Shown: positions 1 to 9,075 of the stretch, one piece after another
Position numbering within the stretch: the stretch's first letter is position 1
Layout: every line of letters begins with the position of its first letter
Assembly: GCA_019828545.1 (NCBI GenBank)
Contig: JACVRA010000760.1
Location: forward strand, 771 to 19,998
Source of the DNA: Paracamarosporium sp. OC-R06-R3
Lineage: Eukaryota; Ascomycota; Dothideomycetes; Pleosporales; Didymosphaeriaceae
Direction of reading: 5' to 3'
Length of the DNA: 19,228 nucleotides
Position numbers and translations under genes: made by a program
The notes under the pieces: model-generated
What the model saw: the letters and a program-made list of their open reading frames with translations, nothing else
The model's database searches: none
Told to the model about the DNA's origin: nothing

Positions 1-540
1 TTTTAATACTTAATTAAAGCTTAATAATCTTTGTTATTAAACTACTTTCTATTACTAAAGCCCTGTAGGCTATACTATAAGTAAAACCTACTGCCTTAGT
101 ATAGATTAAACTAGGTACGTAGTACACCCCATTAATACTACTTTATTAATATTATACTTAATAAGTAGCTTATCTACTATATCTTATATAATACTTAGCG
201 TAGACTAAAACCCTTATAGATTTAAATTAAGTATACCTAGTAATTACCTCCTTTTTTAGCTTAGTAAGCTTCTTTAAGTTAGGCTTATAATTACGTTGTA
301 TAGTAATTCTAGCGTATTAGTCGCGTAGTATTATTTAGGAGATATTATAAATTTATATAGTCTACCTTTTACTTTAAAATTAATTTTAATTAATAGTAGA
401 GATAGTAAGCATTATATCTACCTCTTTATAGGGCAAACGGATAGTAGGTGGTTAAGCCATTATAGTAAAAAGGTACGTTTTATAAAAAGTTGGTGGGGTG
501 TACGGCTCACTTGCCTACGCGGCTCGCTTACCGGACGCGT
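1..540 (-). mobile_element. Partial, heavily RIP-mutated pogo/Fot1-like (Tc1/mariner) transposon
   Basis: The minus strand from about 424 down to 1 gives, in one frame full of stops, a recognisable ghost of the N-terminal half of a pogo/Fot1-type transposase. A block reading PNLKKLTKLKKEV (about 245-290) matches the PNSKKL-TQLEEEV block of the better-preserved element at 7168-9138. A later block equivalent to YDRQRALCEDP survives only as Y-A-Y-R-A-L. Base composition is extremely TA-rich, as expected when CpA is changed to TpA. The outer end is GC-richer: read from 540 inward it begins ACGCGT and carries two AAG[C/T]GAG repeats 17 bp apart. A TA at 541-542 is the likely target site. The other end lies outside the window. 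It encodes no working protein. Assignment rests on pattern matching to the internal second copy and on family knowledge. Confidence 0.72.
492..540 (-). repeat. Terminal inverted repeat of the left transposon
   Basis: Read on the minus strand from 540, an 11-nt tip (ACGCGTCCGGT) is followed by AAGCGAGCC and, exactly 17 bp later, AAGTGAGCC. The element at 7168-9138 has the same layout: an 11-nt tip, then AAGCGAG twice, 17 bp apart. The partner repeat would lie beyond position 1. Such doublets near transposon ends are usually transposase-binding sites; that role is inferred. Confidence 0.6.
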
Positions 541-655
541 TATCTCCTAAAATCTTAGTAGCTTAGTAAAGGTACAGTATTTAGTGCACAGCTCTGCTGT
601 GGTACTGACTCACTAGGTTTCTACGCTGGGCCAACACCAACTCGTTCCTAGTTAA

Positions 656-1711
656 TTATACGCTCGTCCAGAACATTTCCATGTACTGCCGCACTCCCAT
701 AGGCTTTACAGTAGGGCATTTCTGGTTCACCACAGGCCTCAACACCGCCTCATCCTCCATATCCCGGATGTAGGCAAGTTTAAGCTCCGCCCACAACTGC
801 CCCATGAAATCATCATGTGCGATCTCTCCAAGCTTTCTTTCAAGATCGGCTTGCTTTACCATGTCGACTTGGAACTTCCTTCCTGTGACCGCTTCTGCAT
901 GTGCCAGTAGTTCACCCATTGTTACAGTATCCCCAGCTATAGTCATATTTTCCTCCCATTTGGGCAGTTCGAGAGACGCCACGAAGAACCTGCCCACATC
1001 TTTCATGGAAGTCATGGTAATTCGCGGCCATGAGCCATCGTCTTTCATAGGGAGCTCTGCGATCGCGTTCTTGAGTCCAATCAGAAAGGCACCTGATCTG
1101 TCTTTAAGGTCTCCCTGTCTCAGCAAGCCTTGGCACATCTCGTCCTCGCCCGCCATATAACCTCCTCTTTCTTTCATCTGTTCTAATTGAGCCTCTTCAT
1201 CTACCTTGGATGGAATCGGGCATATTCCATGGCCAATATAATTCATGTAGGTGCCGTGATTGAACTTGGCGGATTCGATCTTTTCGTTGTGCTTCAAACA
1301 TTCGTCCCACACACCTTCACAAGTCCACTTGGTGGACAGCATGTTTTCCAACCCTTTTGGCCCCAAGCCCCACTGTGACGGCACAAAGCGTTGACAGCCA
1401 GCCTGCACAGCGGCATTAAGGAGGTTTATCTGTATCTGTGCTTGTGTGCCGTCAATGGCCGAGGTAACGGAAGCGACAGTATGGACATCCTTCAAGGCTG
1501 TTGCTAGCGATTCGGTGGAAAGATAATCGACTGCACGGATCTGGGTACGTGCGCCATGTTCGTCGATTGCGCGAAGCCAAAGTGGGATGCGAGAGCTGCG
1601 CGAGAGAATAACAGCATTCCATGGAACATGGTGCTGGGAGGAGAGAAGAGCGGTGACTATAGCCCGACCAAGGCTGGCAGAGGTTCCGCCGGCAAGTGCA
1701 AGAGTTGGCAT
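656..1711 (-). CDS. NmrA-like / isoflavone-reductase-like NAD(P)-binding oxidoreductase
   Basis: A single-exon protein of 351 residues. It starts with a short beta strand and a glycine-rich dinucleotide-binding loop, GGTSASLG at residues 8-15, the Rossmann signature of the NmrA/isoflavone-reductase (atypical short-chain dehydrogenase) family. Further family marks are the strand-helix block around residues 97-114 (LLNAAVQAGCQRFVPSQWG), NHGTYMNYIGHG at 151-162, and the TSMKDVGRFFVA block at 234-245 followed by a T-x-x-E-L helix. The length is normal for the family. The ATG at 1709-1711 has A at -3 and sits just before the Rossmann strand, so the start is firm; the stop is TAA at 656-658. Members reduce small, often phenolic, metabolites or act as redox-sensing regulators; the substrate cannot be read here. 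The gene ends only 116 bp from a RIP-mutated transposon yet has no stop codons or frameshift. Confidence 0.9.
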   Translation of the reverse strand: MPTLALAGGTSASLGRAIVTALLSSQHHVPWNAVILSRSSRIPLWLRAIDEHGARTQIRAVDYLSTESLATALKDVHTVASVTSAIDGTQAQIQINLLNAAVQAGCQRFVPSQWGLGPKGLENMLSTKWTCEGVWDECLKHNEKIESAKFNHGTYMNYIGHGICPIPSKVDEEAQLEQMKERGGYMAGEDEMCQGLLRQGDLKDRSGAFLIGLKNAIAELPMKDDGSWPRITMTSMKDVGRFFVASLELPKWEENMTIAGDTVTMGELLAHAEAVTGRKFQVDMVKQADLERKLGEIAHDDFMGQLWAELKLAYIRDMEDEAVLRPVVNQKCPTVKPMGVRQYMEMFWTSV

Positions 1712-2391
1712 GCTTTTGAGGTTCTCCTGAAGTAGAGATCGAAGTATCGGGGGTGAAGGCCAAGAAATGGATAGGGGAATGTAGGAAAAGAGAGGATGTT
1801 GTAGAGATGTATTCCCGGATTCGCTGATGAAACACGTTATCTAAAGTAAGGCAAGTTAGAGCTAAGCTTAAGTAGATACACTAAACCTGTAATAGAGGTG
1901 CTAATCTTAAAAGGGCCGACCTCTCTTTTTCCCCATTTTTATTGTAGTGTTTCGCTACTATTACAGAATATCTTTGTATTTTCAAAATGCGAAAATATGC
2001 AAAAGATCTCCAGCTTTCCAGCGCTACCCAGAAATCGATAAATGGCCCCTTGTAGACGTTGTTGTTAAGCATAGAAGAGGTGGGGTATGATTTAGTCTTT
2101 CCCGATGAGAACGGGGTTTGTTTGATGTACCGGGGCCCGCGGACGCCGAATACTGATGTACTGGGATCCGCGGATACCGCACAGTCAAATATCCCAGTAA
2201 ATCAATAAATCAAAGCCACCATAGGACTCAACCAGCAATCTACCCGTTCTCCTCAATTAACTTTCCGCCATAACCGCAGTCCAGTCCACAATAGCATGCT
2301 CACTCTAACGATTCCCTCGCTACACCATTGGCGTCTTTGAACTAGCGGCACTCATACTAAGTTTTACTACTACCGCGGTACCACCAGGTTA
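1712..2391. other. Intergenic region, includes upstream side of the NmrA-like gene
   Basis: No convincing gene. Short open frames at 1452-1835 and 1881-2072 on the minus strand have no family marks, and the first overlaps the NmrA-like gene in another frame. The stretch next to 1712 must carry that gene's promoter, but I see no clear TATA box. The only structured item is the diverged tandem repeat at 2123-2179. Confidence 0.5.
2123..2179. repeat. Two-copy imperfect tandem repeat, 31-bp period
   Basis: The copies start at 2123 and 2154 with TGATGTAC and match over 26 bp. They differ at five positions, and every difference is a transition (three C/T, two G/A); the second copy always has the T or A. 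Each copy contains a GC-rich partial palindrome around CCGCGG. The one-sided transition pattern fits cytosine deamination of the RIP type, although such a short repeat on its own would not normally trigger RIP, so it may be part of a larger dispersed repeat. Confidence 0.7.
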
Positions 2392-2617
2392 TTATGTTTC
2401 ATCTCCGAAAACACTTGCATCCCCCGGGTCCCACCCCATCTTGACAAATCCGCCTTTACTAAGGAGCTTATCCTTCTTGGTTGCAGTCACATCCCTCTAT
2501 TCTTTGAACTCAACCAATGATTTCAAGGTCCCAGATAATTCTTGGTAGCGCTGTGGTGGGGAAACATAGAACACCTCTTGTGCTTGAGATAGGTGCTGTA
2601 GGTAAAGAGATATATTT
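2392..2617 (-). pseudogene. Coding relic, C-terminal part of an unrecognised protein
   Basis: One minus-strand frame reads for about 66 codons to a TAA at 2392-2394, broken only by a TAG at 2497-2499. The composition looks protein-like: a hydrophilic helix-like stretch with YVSPPQRYQELSG, then a Lys-rich ATKKDKLLSKGGF and an acidic end, GDASVFGDET. The stop could come from a CAG by a single C-to-T change. Upstream (2618-2760) the frame is open in pieces with possible GTAAGC and CTACAG splice signals, but I cannot build a gene. I do not recognise the family. It may be an old gene fragment or the tail of a degraded repeat. Confidence 0.35.
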
Positions 2618-2919
2618 AAGTATAGGAAGGTGTTGCAATCCTATAAAGCTCTAAAGAAGCCTATTAACAAATGTAACTGCTTACAATCAGCCACCCTTTC
2701 GCCCAGGAGAAGGGCGTTGAGTATAAGAATCATAATTTAGGAGCGATGGACTCTTGCATATTTCTATATAAGAGTAATTTACAAGCGAATGTGCTAAACT
2801 CATACTTAAAACAAACAACTCAGTAAAGACTGCACTCCGTCACCCACTCTCTCAGGCTATATTCAACACAGTATCTTTCTGCCCAATAAAACCTTCCCTA
2901 GCAGAGGGTACATCGCAAG
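2618..2919. other. Intergenic region, no gene assigned
   Basis: Lies between the coding relic and the 3' end of the small secreted protein gene. It contains scattered coding-like minus-strand fragments (around 2640-2760) but no continuous frame, RNA gene or repeat that I can support. Confidence 0.4.
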
Positions 2920-3247
2920 CTAATTAGGTTTGCAAAGCCCATCTGCGCAATCGCAGTGTTTGTTGGAATCGGGGCAGTTGTCAGCATTCTGCCAGTTGAA
3001 TTTCCCCCTAGATGTCTCAACGCAGAGCAGCTTTACATCTTAGTTGTAGTGCAATGAGGAGGGCAGTTGAGAAGAAGCGTACAGAGTGCCCGCCATTGTT
3101 TTCACATCCTCTCTGACCAGCTTGGGCGCAGGAGTCGCCTGGGTGACCGTTGCAGACTGCTAGAGCTTCTCGCTGGAGCAAGTTGTTTCGGAGATCTGCA
3201 GCCGAGACAGCGCAGGCGAGGGTGAGGATGGCGAGGATGGAGTGCAT
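2920..3247 (-). CDS. Small secreted cysteine-rich protein (candidate effector-like), two exons
   Basis: Exon 1 is 3247-3083, the intron 3082-3016 (67 nt, GTACGC...TTGAG, with an ACTAAG branch-like site), and exon 2 3015-2920, ending in TAG. The product is 86 residues. Residues 1-16 form a signal peptide (hydrophobic core ILAILTLACAV, cleavage likely after VSA). The mature part has seven cysteines at about 32, 40, 48, 69, 76, 78 and 83, four of them supplied by exon 2. Without splicing the frame runs through the intron and stops at 3017 with a basic, cysteine-poor tail, so the spliced model is much better. A TATA box lies about 90 bp upstream. The protein is probably secreted and disulphide-bonded; its function is unknown and no known family is recognised. 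Small size, signal peptide and cysteines fit a secreted effector or antimicrobial type, which is inference. Confidence 0.75.
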
Positions 3248-3334
3248 TTTGGATTGGTGATAGCTTTGCGTGATTATTTGACAAGATGATGAACAGCAGT
3301 AGATGATTCACAAAAGAGAAGGGAAGTGGAGCAG

Positions 3335-3342
3335 TATTTATA
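3335..3342 (-). promoter_or_regulatory. TATA box of the small secreted protein gene at 2920-3247
   Basis: TATAAATA on the minus strand, about 90 bp upstream of the ATG at 3247, a usual distance for a highly regulated fungal gene with a short leader. Confidence 0.6.
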
Positions 3343-3447
3343 CACGACTCTGCCGCCAAGGCACTCTCTCCTTCAGCTGCTGGCCCTAATGTCCTGACCG
3401 GAGCTTGCGCTTACTGTGGCCCACAGAGCAATGTCACCCTGCATGTA

Positions 3448-3766
3448 ATGTCTCAGCACCTGTTGATCTTACGCTTCTTGGATGGTAGACGAAGAAACTG
3501 CCCCCAGACGTGGAGACTATCCCTAGGTTACTACTGCAAGGGGGAAGTGTCTCTATGATGATCACTGCGGCCCTGATGACATCTACGACCATGACTGCAT
3601 GCGGAAGCACTGTCAGAATAATAACAACTCAGGTCCCTGTCATCGAAGATTCAGCCGGCCTGGAGGGAAGACATGGGTATCAAGCACGTTGGCCGATGCT
3701 GTGCTAGACGCGATTACTGAACACAGAGATGGATTAGCCACAGCCTGCGTTATCTTTGTGTTTTAG
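3448..3766 (+). pseudogene. Frame-broken cysteine-dense coding relic, function unknown
   Basis: Two overlapping plus-strand frames look like parts of one protein. The frame from the ATG at 3448 runs to TGA at 3556-3558 and ends with cysteine-containing YYCKG. A second frame (open 3527-3766) carries five closely spaced cysteines in a short Asp/His-rich stretch (DDHC, HDCM, KHC, GPC), plus one more near its end. The switch between the frames falls on a run of five Gs at 3540-3544, so a one-base change there could explain the break. No signal peptide is visible at 3448, so an upstream exon may be missing. Another short cysteine-bearing piece in the second frame lies at about 3818-3880. I recognise no family. 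It could be a pseudogene, a sequencing error in a real gene, or a multi-exon gene whose introns I have not resolved. Confidence 0.35.
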
Positions 3767-6183
3767 AGTCAACTTGGTCGCCGAGGAGAGCCTTGGGAAA
3801 GTGGAATGAAGGTGGTGTAGTGCTTGAAGTACTACTGTGGGCCCATCTATTGCAAGACCGGTCAAGTGAGTATTTGGCAGGGTGGAGCGTTTGACGTTCA
3901 TATTAGGGTGAGCATAGCTGCAGTAGTGTTTGTCTATCGTGCTGTGAAGAAGTGGAGAAATTCCAGTGGGAGGTCCCATATGTGGCTCGTATAATGTTAC
4001 GCATTCTAGGAAAGATTCTCGTTGGCTCTGTGTAAGTTCTAGCCTTCCGCACTAACTTTCGAAAGCAGACTCACATATAATCTTCGGGGGTTACCTGTTT
4101 TTGAAAGGCCCGACATCATCTATTACATGACTAGAGTCTGGATTGCCACAGTGTAAGTGCAGCGTAGTAGGCGCACAAAAGGCACAAGCATCTGGGGTAT
4201 CCACCTCTCTTGCTTAATGTGGAGAGAATTTGGGTTGGCGCTTAGCAAGGCTGTTCTAGACATTCTATAGACTAAACTGAGTATCAATGAGGTTCTCAGG
4301 TTGGGGCTTCGTTTCCAGAGGGACGGTTCATTCTGATTGCCTTACGTTTTATCCACTTGCAGTAGACCCCTAGCTACCACTTCACATTTTGAAAACCCTT
4401 GCCTACATTTACACTTTTGCAACGCGTGATGCGATCCCTTTGAGGCATTATTGTAAATAGAATGAGCATGGGCTGAGACAATAGACGCAATCAGTGTCGG
4501 GGATAGCACACACCTCAGGCTGACTGTTGTATATGCAAGGGATAAGGCCAACGGTCCGAGGGACGCAATGGAGCCAATTACTAAAAGCACCTGCAAGCGG
4601 GTCCGAAATTGTACAACTCTTTCTCGCACATTATTGAAGTCTCCAAGGTTGGTATGTTTCTGAGTCAGCGTGATACCGCCGCCTCTTTTAAGGCATCTAA
4701 AATTCCCCGCTTCCCAACAAATAGTGTTTGATATTATTGTGATACAAATTTACACGACATGACGTTAAATTAGAGAGAAGGACTATGACATACCAGTGGA
4801 CATGCTGATCGGTGGTCTATGCACAGGATCTACGGTGCCACAACATTTGGCTCAAGGAGGAGGCGGGGAAGTAAGGAGCATCTTGCATGGAAAAGGTAAG
4901 CACATCCTACACTTTGGAATGCTGGGCCAGTTGTAAGTGGTTGAACGTACGCCTTTTTAAGTATGCGGCACTGACTATTTGATTAAATTGAACGACGTTC
5001 TGTCGCTATTCCTAGCACGTAGGCCCGGTTTAGGGCAAGGTCGATCCTTAAAGCCAGGGTCAGTGTCCAATTCTATTACATGCTCACTAATCCGTCTTGG
5101 AGGATCCTGGCGCACGCAGTGACGGACGGCTGTGCCTTTAGTCATGCGCGCACGTAGGCTTGATAGGTGGATAGGGCTTCATCTTACGGTCACGGAGGTA
5201 AGGGATGCATAGACGGTCGTTTTTGTGGCCGTGGTATAGTATCCAGACGTTGTATGTTACATCGGTCCCCGCCATGCTGAGCACCCCACGTCAACCTTAC
5301 GAGCATGCGTAGGCTGCACCACCGCATAGATGCATGCCGCTGCTTGGGATGACTTGATCGTTGGCCCCGGGCTTTTTCCCAGTTCGTATATGATACCCTC
5401 TTCTAGGTCTTCCTTAATAATTGTCCCTAATGAGCTAGGCCGTGAGTACCAACTGCTACTATGACTGAAGTTAGGCTATAGCTGCCGCTATAGTATAGGC
5501 TCTATTTTTAATACAGTCTGGCTACAATAACTGGGGCTAAGCGTTCTCTAGGTCTAAGCTGACTTGTTTTCCATGTTAGTGCGCTGCCTGAGGGAGGCTT
5601 TAGTAATCAATGTGAGATTCTAAAATGATAGAATTATAGTAAGCGTAGCCTTGGTACACTACAAGGTAATGGCTAGTTTGCTGGCTTTATAATGGCCGTC
5701 TCCCTTCAGCCACCGCAGGCCTAGGCGAGGCTTTCTAGGGGCAGATGTGGGCAAGACAGCCGCCTTCTGCCTTGCAGTGTGTCTAGTTCAAGGGATAGCT
5801 ATAGGAATAGTAAGATAGAGTCAAAACTTTGTAACTAGGTGCCTATTGTTTATTCGGAGGTAATTGTAGTATAGCAGAAGTAGTGCACGAAGGGGAATAG
5901 TAGTAGCTAGAGTAATAAACTTAGTAATTAATACTGCAGATAGGCCAGCGATCGTGCAACAAGAGACGCCATGTTGAGCAGTAGTGATAGCTCTAGTCTA
6001 GGTTCTTGCGGTTACCTAGGGTTAATAGACCATGTGCTAGCTTATCATCCACGCAAACAAAGGGTTGTAGACTTTTTACACCATATAAAAGCAAGACTGA
6101 AGCCATAGCGCGCTGTAACGGGAAAGCACCCTTGGGCTTATAAGGTTAGGTGTGCGGCGGAAGTAGCACAGGTGCTGCGGAAA
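3767..6183. other. Long region without an assignable gene; partly degenerate, repeat-like
   Basis: Open frames here are short and lack family marks. On the minus strand these are 3734-3979, 4342-4629 and a roughly 45-codon frame around 5155-5280; on the plus strand there is nothing above background. From about 5400 to 6000 the sequence is rich in TAG and CTA, as in other RIP-mutated stretches, and may be an old transposon, but I see no terminal repeats or transposase/polymerase motifs. No tRNA, rRNA or CRISPR pattern was seen. Confidence 0.45.
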
Positions 6184-7165
6184 GTTGATTTCCAGATGAA
6201 AGTATACGTTGTTATTCCCTCCTTGTACAAACTGCATCAGCGATATGGCGAAAACCATTCCAGGTTAGCACATTTGTTATTCTCCTCGCTGTGATAACTA
6301 TCGCGAAAGAAAATCTTGAAGCAATCAACACATCGAAATACTTTTGTGTGGAGCCCATGAGGCTGTCGGGAATGGAATACTTTTGTGGTTCCGCTATTGG
6401 ACTTCCGATGGCGATTCCTGGAAGCTGTCCAAGAAGTTTCTTCGACCATCATTCGATCGAAATAACCTCAAAGACCTGGGTGTACTTCGTAACGAAGTAA
6501 ACGCACTCATTAACAACCTGCATGGTTGACCTTCAACCTTTGCTCTACACAACAGTATGCGCCTACCAAGTACATTTGCCCTATGTATCACTGATGATTC
6601 AACCCCAGTCCCTCGATTCTGCGCTGTACTTCATTCTAGGGGTCCATCCAAGCAACTTTTCCAACGACGCTCCCTTGACGGAGGATCAGTTCATTAAGTC
6701 AATCCATTCCGCGCTCGTATACAGCATATTCCGGACTTTGTTAGGCAGCTCCCACAAGCGAACTAGGAAGAATCCTGCGTGACAGCTCATAACTTCCTGG
6801 ACTACTACGTTGAGAAAGCACTCAATGAGAAAAAGCATGGGGTGGAAGGACAGACAATTTCTCACACCTCGGATAACAAACGAAGTCTGATGCGCAGTCT
6901 GTCATAGCAGACGGACGACAAAAATTTTAATCGATATCAAGTCCTACAGGCAATGATGACGGCTCAGGACACGACCTCAGAACTGCTCACGAATGTCTTC
7001 TTCCTACTTGCACACTATCGGGATTATTGGGACCGTCTCCGCGCAGAGGTTAGAGATTGGCGCGAAGATGAAGTCCATAACGTGGATAGACTCACGGGCT
7101 CCAGGCTTATTTCTTACATTTTCAATGAAAGTAAGTGTCCCGCCTGCGAGTTTTGGACCGCAGCA
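6184..7165 (+). pseudogene. Cytochrome P450 (CYP52/CYP63-like class) pseudogene, N-terminal and central part
   Basis: Fragments in successive frames follow the order of a fungal microsomal P450. LYKLHQRYG near 6223-6249 matches the segment after the membrane anchor. VITIAKENLEAINTSKYF (about 6292-6345) matches the EPENIKAIL region. DSWKLSKKFLRPSFDRNNL (about 6412-6470) is helix C. DLQPLLYTT joins SLDSALYFILG once a 54-nt intron (6555-6608, GTATGC...CCCAG) is removed. AHNFLDYYVEKAL (about 6785-6823) is the helix G region, and MMTAQDTTSELLTNVFFLLA (6953-7012) is helix I with the oxygen-activating threonine pair. Damage includes frameshifts near 6340-6360 and around 6700-6780, and a TAG at 6905-6907. 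The fragment stops at NES (7122-7133), the Glu of the helix K ExxR motif, beside a GTAAGT donor at 7131. Such enzymes hydroxylate alkanes, fatty acids or similar lipids; this copy cannot. Confidence 0.82.
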
Positions 7166-7167
7166 TA

Positions 7168-7230
7168 ACGTGCTTTATAAGCGAGTGACGCGTACAAGCG
7201 AGTGTCGCACCCTGTTAACTTTGCGCACCC
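7168..7230 (+). repeat. Left terminal inverted repeat of the Fot1-like element
   Basis: Begins ACGTGCTTTAT, then AAGCGAG twice with a 17-bp period (starts at 7179 and 7196). It pairs with 9076-9138; the 59 matches of 63 include an unbroken outer 37 bp. Confidence 0.93.
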
Positions 7231-7278
7231 CTCCCATCTCAACGTACAATAGCTCTACACAACGTCACTCAATTACGT

Positions 7279-9017
7279 TCAAATAAAACAGATATTCAGC
7301 TTGCTATATTATCTATTAATACTAAACAGATCCAGGGCAATCACCCTGCTGCGGCAGTTTATAATGTAGCTGAAGCAACACTCCGCCGCCGACGCGCTGG
7401 GATGTCTGCCCGACGCGATTGCCAGCCCAACTCAAAGAAGCTTACCCAGCTAGAAGAGGAGGTCATTGTTAACTATATACTCAACATGGATACGCGTGGA
7501 TTTGCGCCTACGTATGCTACTATACGTGATATGGCTGATAAGCTGCTGGCTGCGCGCGGCGCTGGTCAGGTTGGCGTCCACTAGCCGCGCAACTTTGTCA
7601 AGCGTACAGACAGTCTCACAACACGTTTCAATTAAGCCTACGACAGACAGAGAGCCCTATGCGAGGATCTAATACTAATCAGAAGCTGGTTTAAGCTTGT
7701 AGAGTAGACAAAGATCAAGTATAGCATCTACGATAAAGACGTCTATAACTTTAATAAGGCTGGCTTTATAATAGGCAAGATTATAACTTAACTCGTTGTA
7801 ACAGGATTAGAGAGGAGAGGCAGGCCAAAGGCTATCTAGCCTAGTAACCGTAAATGGGTTACAGCGATCGCTGCGATTAATGCTGCTGACTGGTTAGTCC
7901 TACCGTTCCTTATCTTTGCTGGCTAGTATTATCTATCTGCCTAGTACAAGGAAGCAGAGATCCCACGCGACTAGGTGATTGCAGTTAGTAACAATGGCTG
8001 GATAAACAACAAGCTAGGAGTAAAGTAGCTAAAGCACTTTAACGCTTACATAAAGACTTGTGTTGTTGGTGCACGTCGCCTGCTTATCCTTAACGGCCAT
8101 AAGAGCCACCACTCTCTTGAGTTCCAAGAGCTCTGCAAGGAGAACAATATCTATACACTCTACATGCCGCCTTACTTATCTCACCTGCTGCAGCCACTTA
8201 ATGTTGCCTGCTTCTTGCTGTTAAAGCGCGTATAGCCGTGAGGTTAAGAGCTTAATCTGCCACTATATTAACCACATTACTGATGATTTGTAGAAGTGTG
8301 ATGTAAGATTACTCGTCAAAGCTACTGGAGGGAAGCTAGATAAACAATGGTGCTTTGGCACCTGCCACCACCCTATTGGGTGTACCTGCCTCAACAATTA
8401 CTAAGCTTGAGTTCCTGCCAGCCTTTAAGGCAGCGTTTAGTTAATCGTTCACCTTAGCCAATATCTGCTTAGCCTTTTAAGGCGCAGGCCTTGTGCCTCT
8501 CCTACTAGATATTGTACTGTCGAAGCTTAACGTGCAGCTTCGTACACCTACTTCAACCGCTCTGCCAGAGGCTCTCTGGGAGGCTCGTACACTAAGCAAC
8601 GTACGTGAGCTTGAGGCTTAATCAACGTTGATACGTGACCGTGTGCGAAGGCATAAGAGCTTGTCACCAGCCTTAATTATTGAGGCGATTAATTAGCTCA
8701 AGAAGGGCGCTGAGGTGATGATGCTCTCAGCTGAGCTGATGCATGATCGGATTGCCAGCCTTAACAAGGCTAATAAGGCAGCTTTAGCGCGCAAACAGCA
8801 TAAGAAAAAGCGTATACAGCAGCGTGGGGTCTTAACAAAGGGAGCTGGCGAGGATATAATCGCTCAATGTGAGGCTGATCAGCAGATTGCTCGTAAAGAG
8901 CGTCAAGAAGGAGAGCGATTAGGTGTTAGCCGCCAGGCTCTTGCGCGCTGTAAGAGGTGCAGAGAGACTAGGCATAACTCTCGTACATGTAAGAAAGATA
9001 CTTTAGATACTACTTAA
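7279..9017 (+). pseudogene. Fot1/pogo-type DDE transposase, RIP-inactivated
   Basis: One frame can be followed from about 7279 to about 8235 through many stops, then with frameshifts to TAA at 9015-9017. In order it shows an N-terminal helix-turn-helix (ending LRRRRAGM, then PNSKKLTQLEEEVIVNYIL), a second DNA-binding block (NFVKRTDSLTTRFN, YDRQRALCED), the DDE_1 catalytic core, and a basic tail (KQHKKKR) with a zinc knuckle, CKRCRETRHNSRTC, at about 8958-8993. Nearly every in-frame stop stands where relatives have Trp or Gln, for example TAG at 7582-7584, as expected from TGG-to-TAG and CAG-to-TAG. The three catalytic Asp positions read Asn (codons 7753, 8092 and 8200). The last two are 36 codons apart, the DD35D spacing of this branch. 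The enzyme would cut and paste its own element at TA sites; this copy is dead. Confidence 0.92.
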
Positions 9018-9075
9018 TCTACTCTGTCAATACTTATATATTATCCTATAAAGTGGTTGAGATTTATGCGTGAAA

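Noticed and set aside
804..1378. Plus-strand open frames at 804-1160 and 1187-1378
   Set aside because: They lie inside the NmrA-like gene on the opposite strand and have no motif of their own.
1881..2072. 63-codon minus-strand frame
   Set aside because: Low-complexity, no signal peptide or motif, no promoter; length expected by chance.
4342..4629. 95-codon minus-strand frame with hydrophobic stretches
   Set aside because: The hydrophobic part is irregular, there is no family match or splice support, and the region is gene-poor.
5155..5280. Protein-like minus-strand pieces that could be a retrotransposon gag or polymerase
   Set aside because: Frames are short and carry no zinc-knuckle, protease, reverse transcriptase or integrase motif; no long terminal repeats were found.
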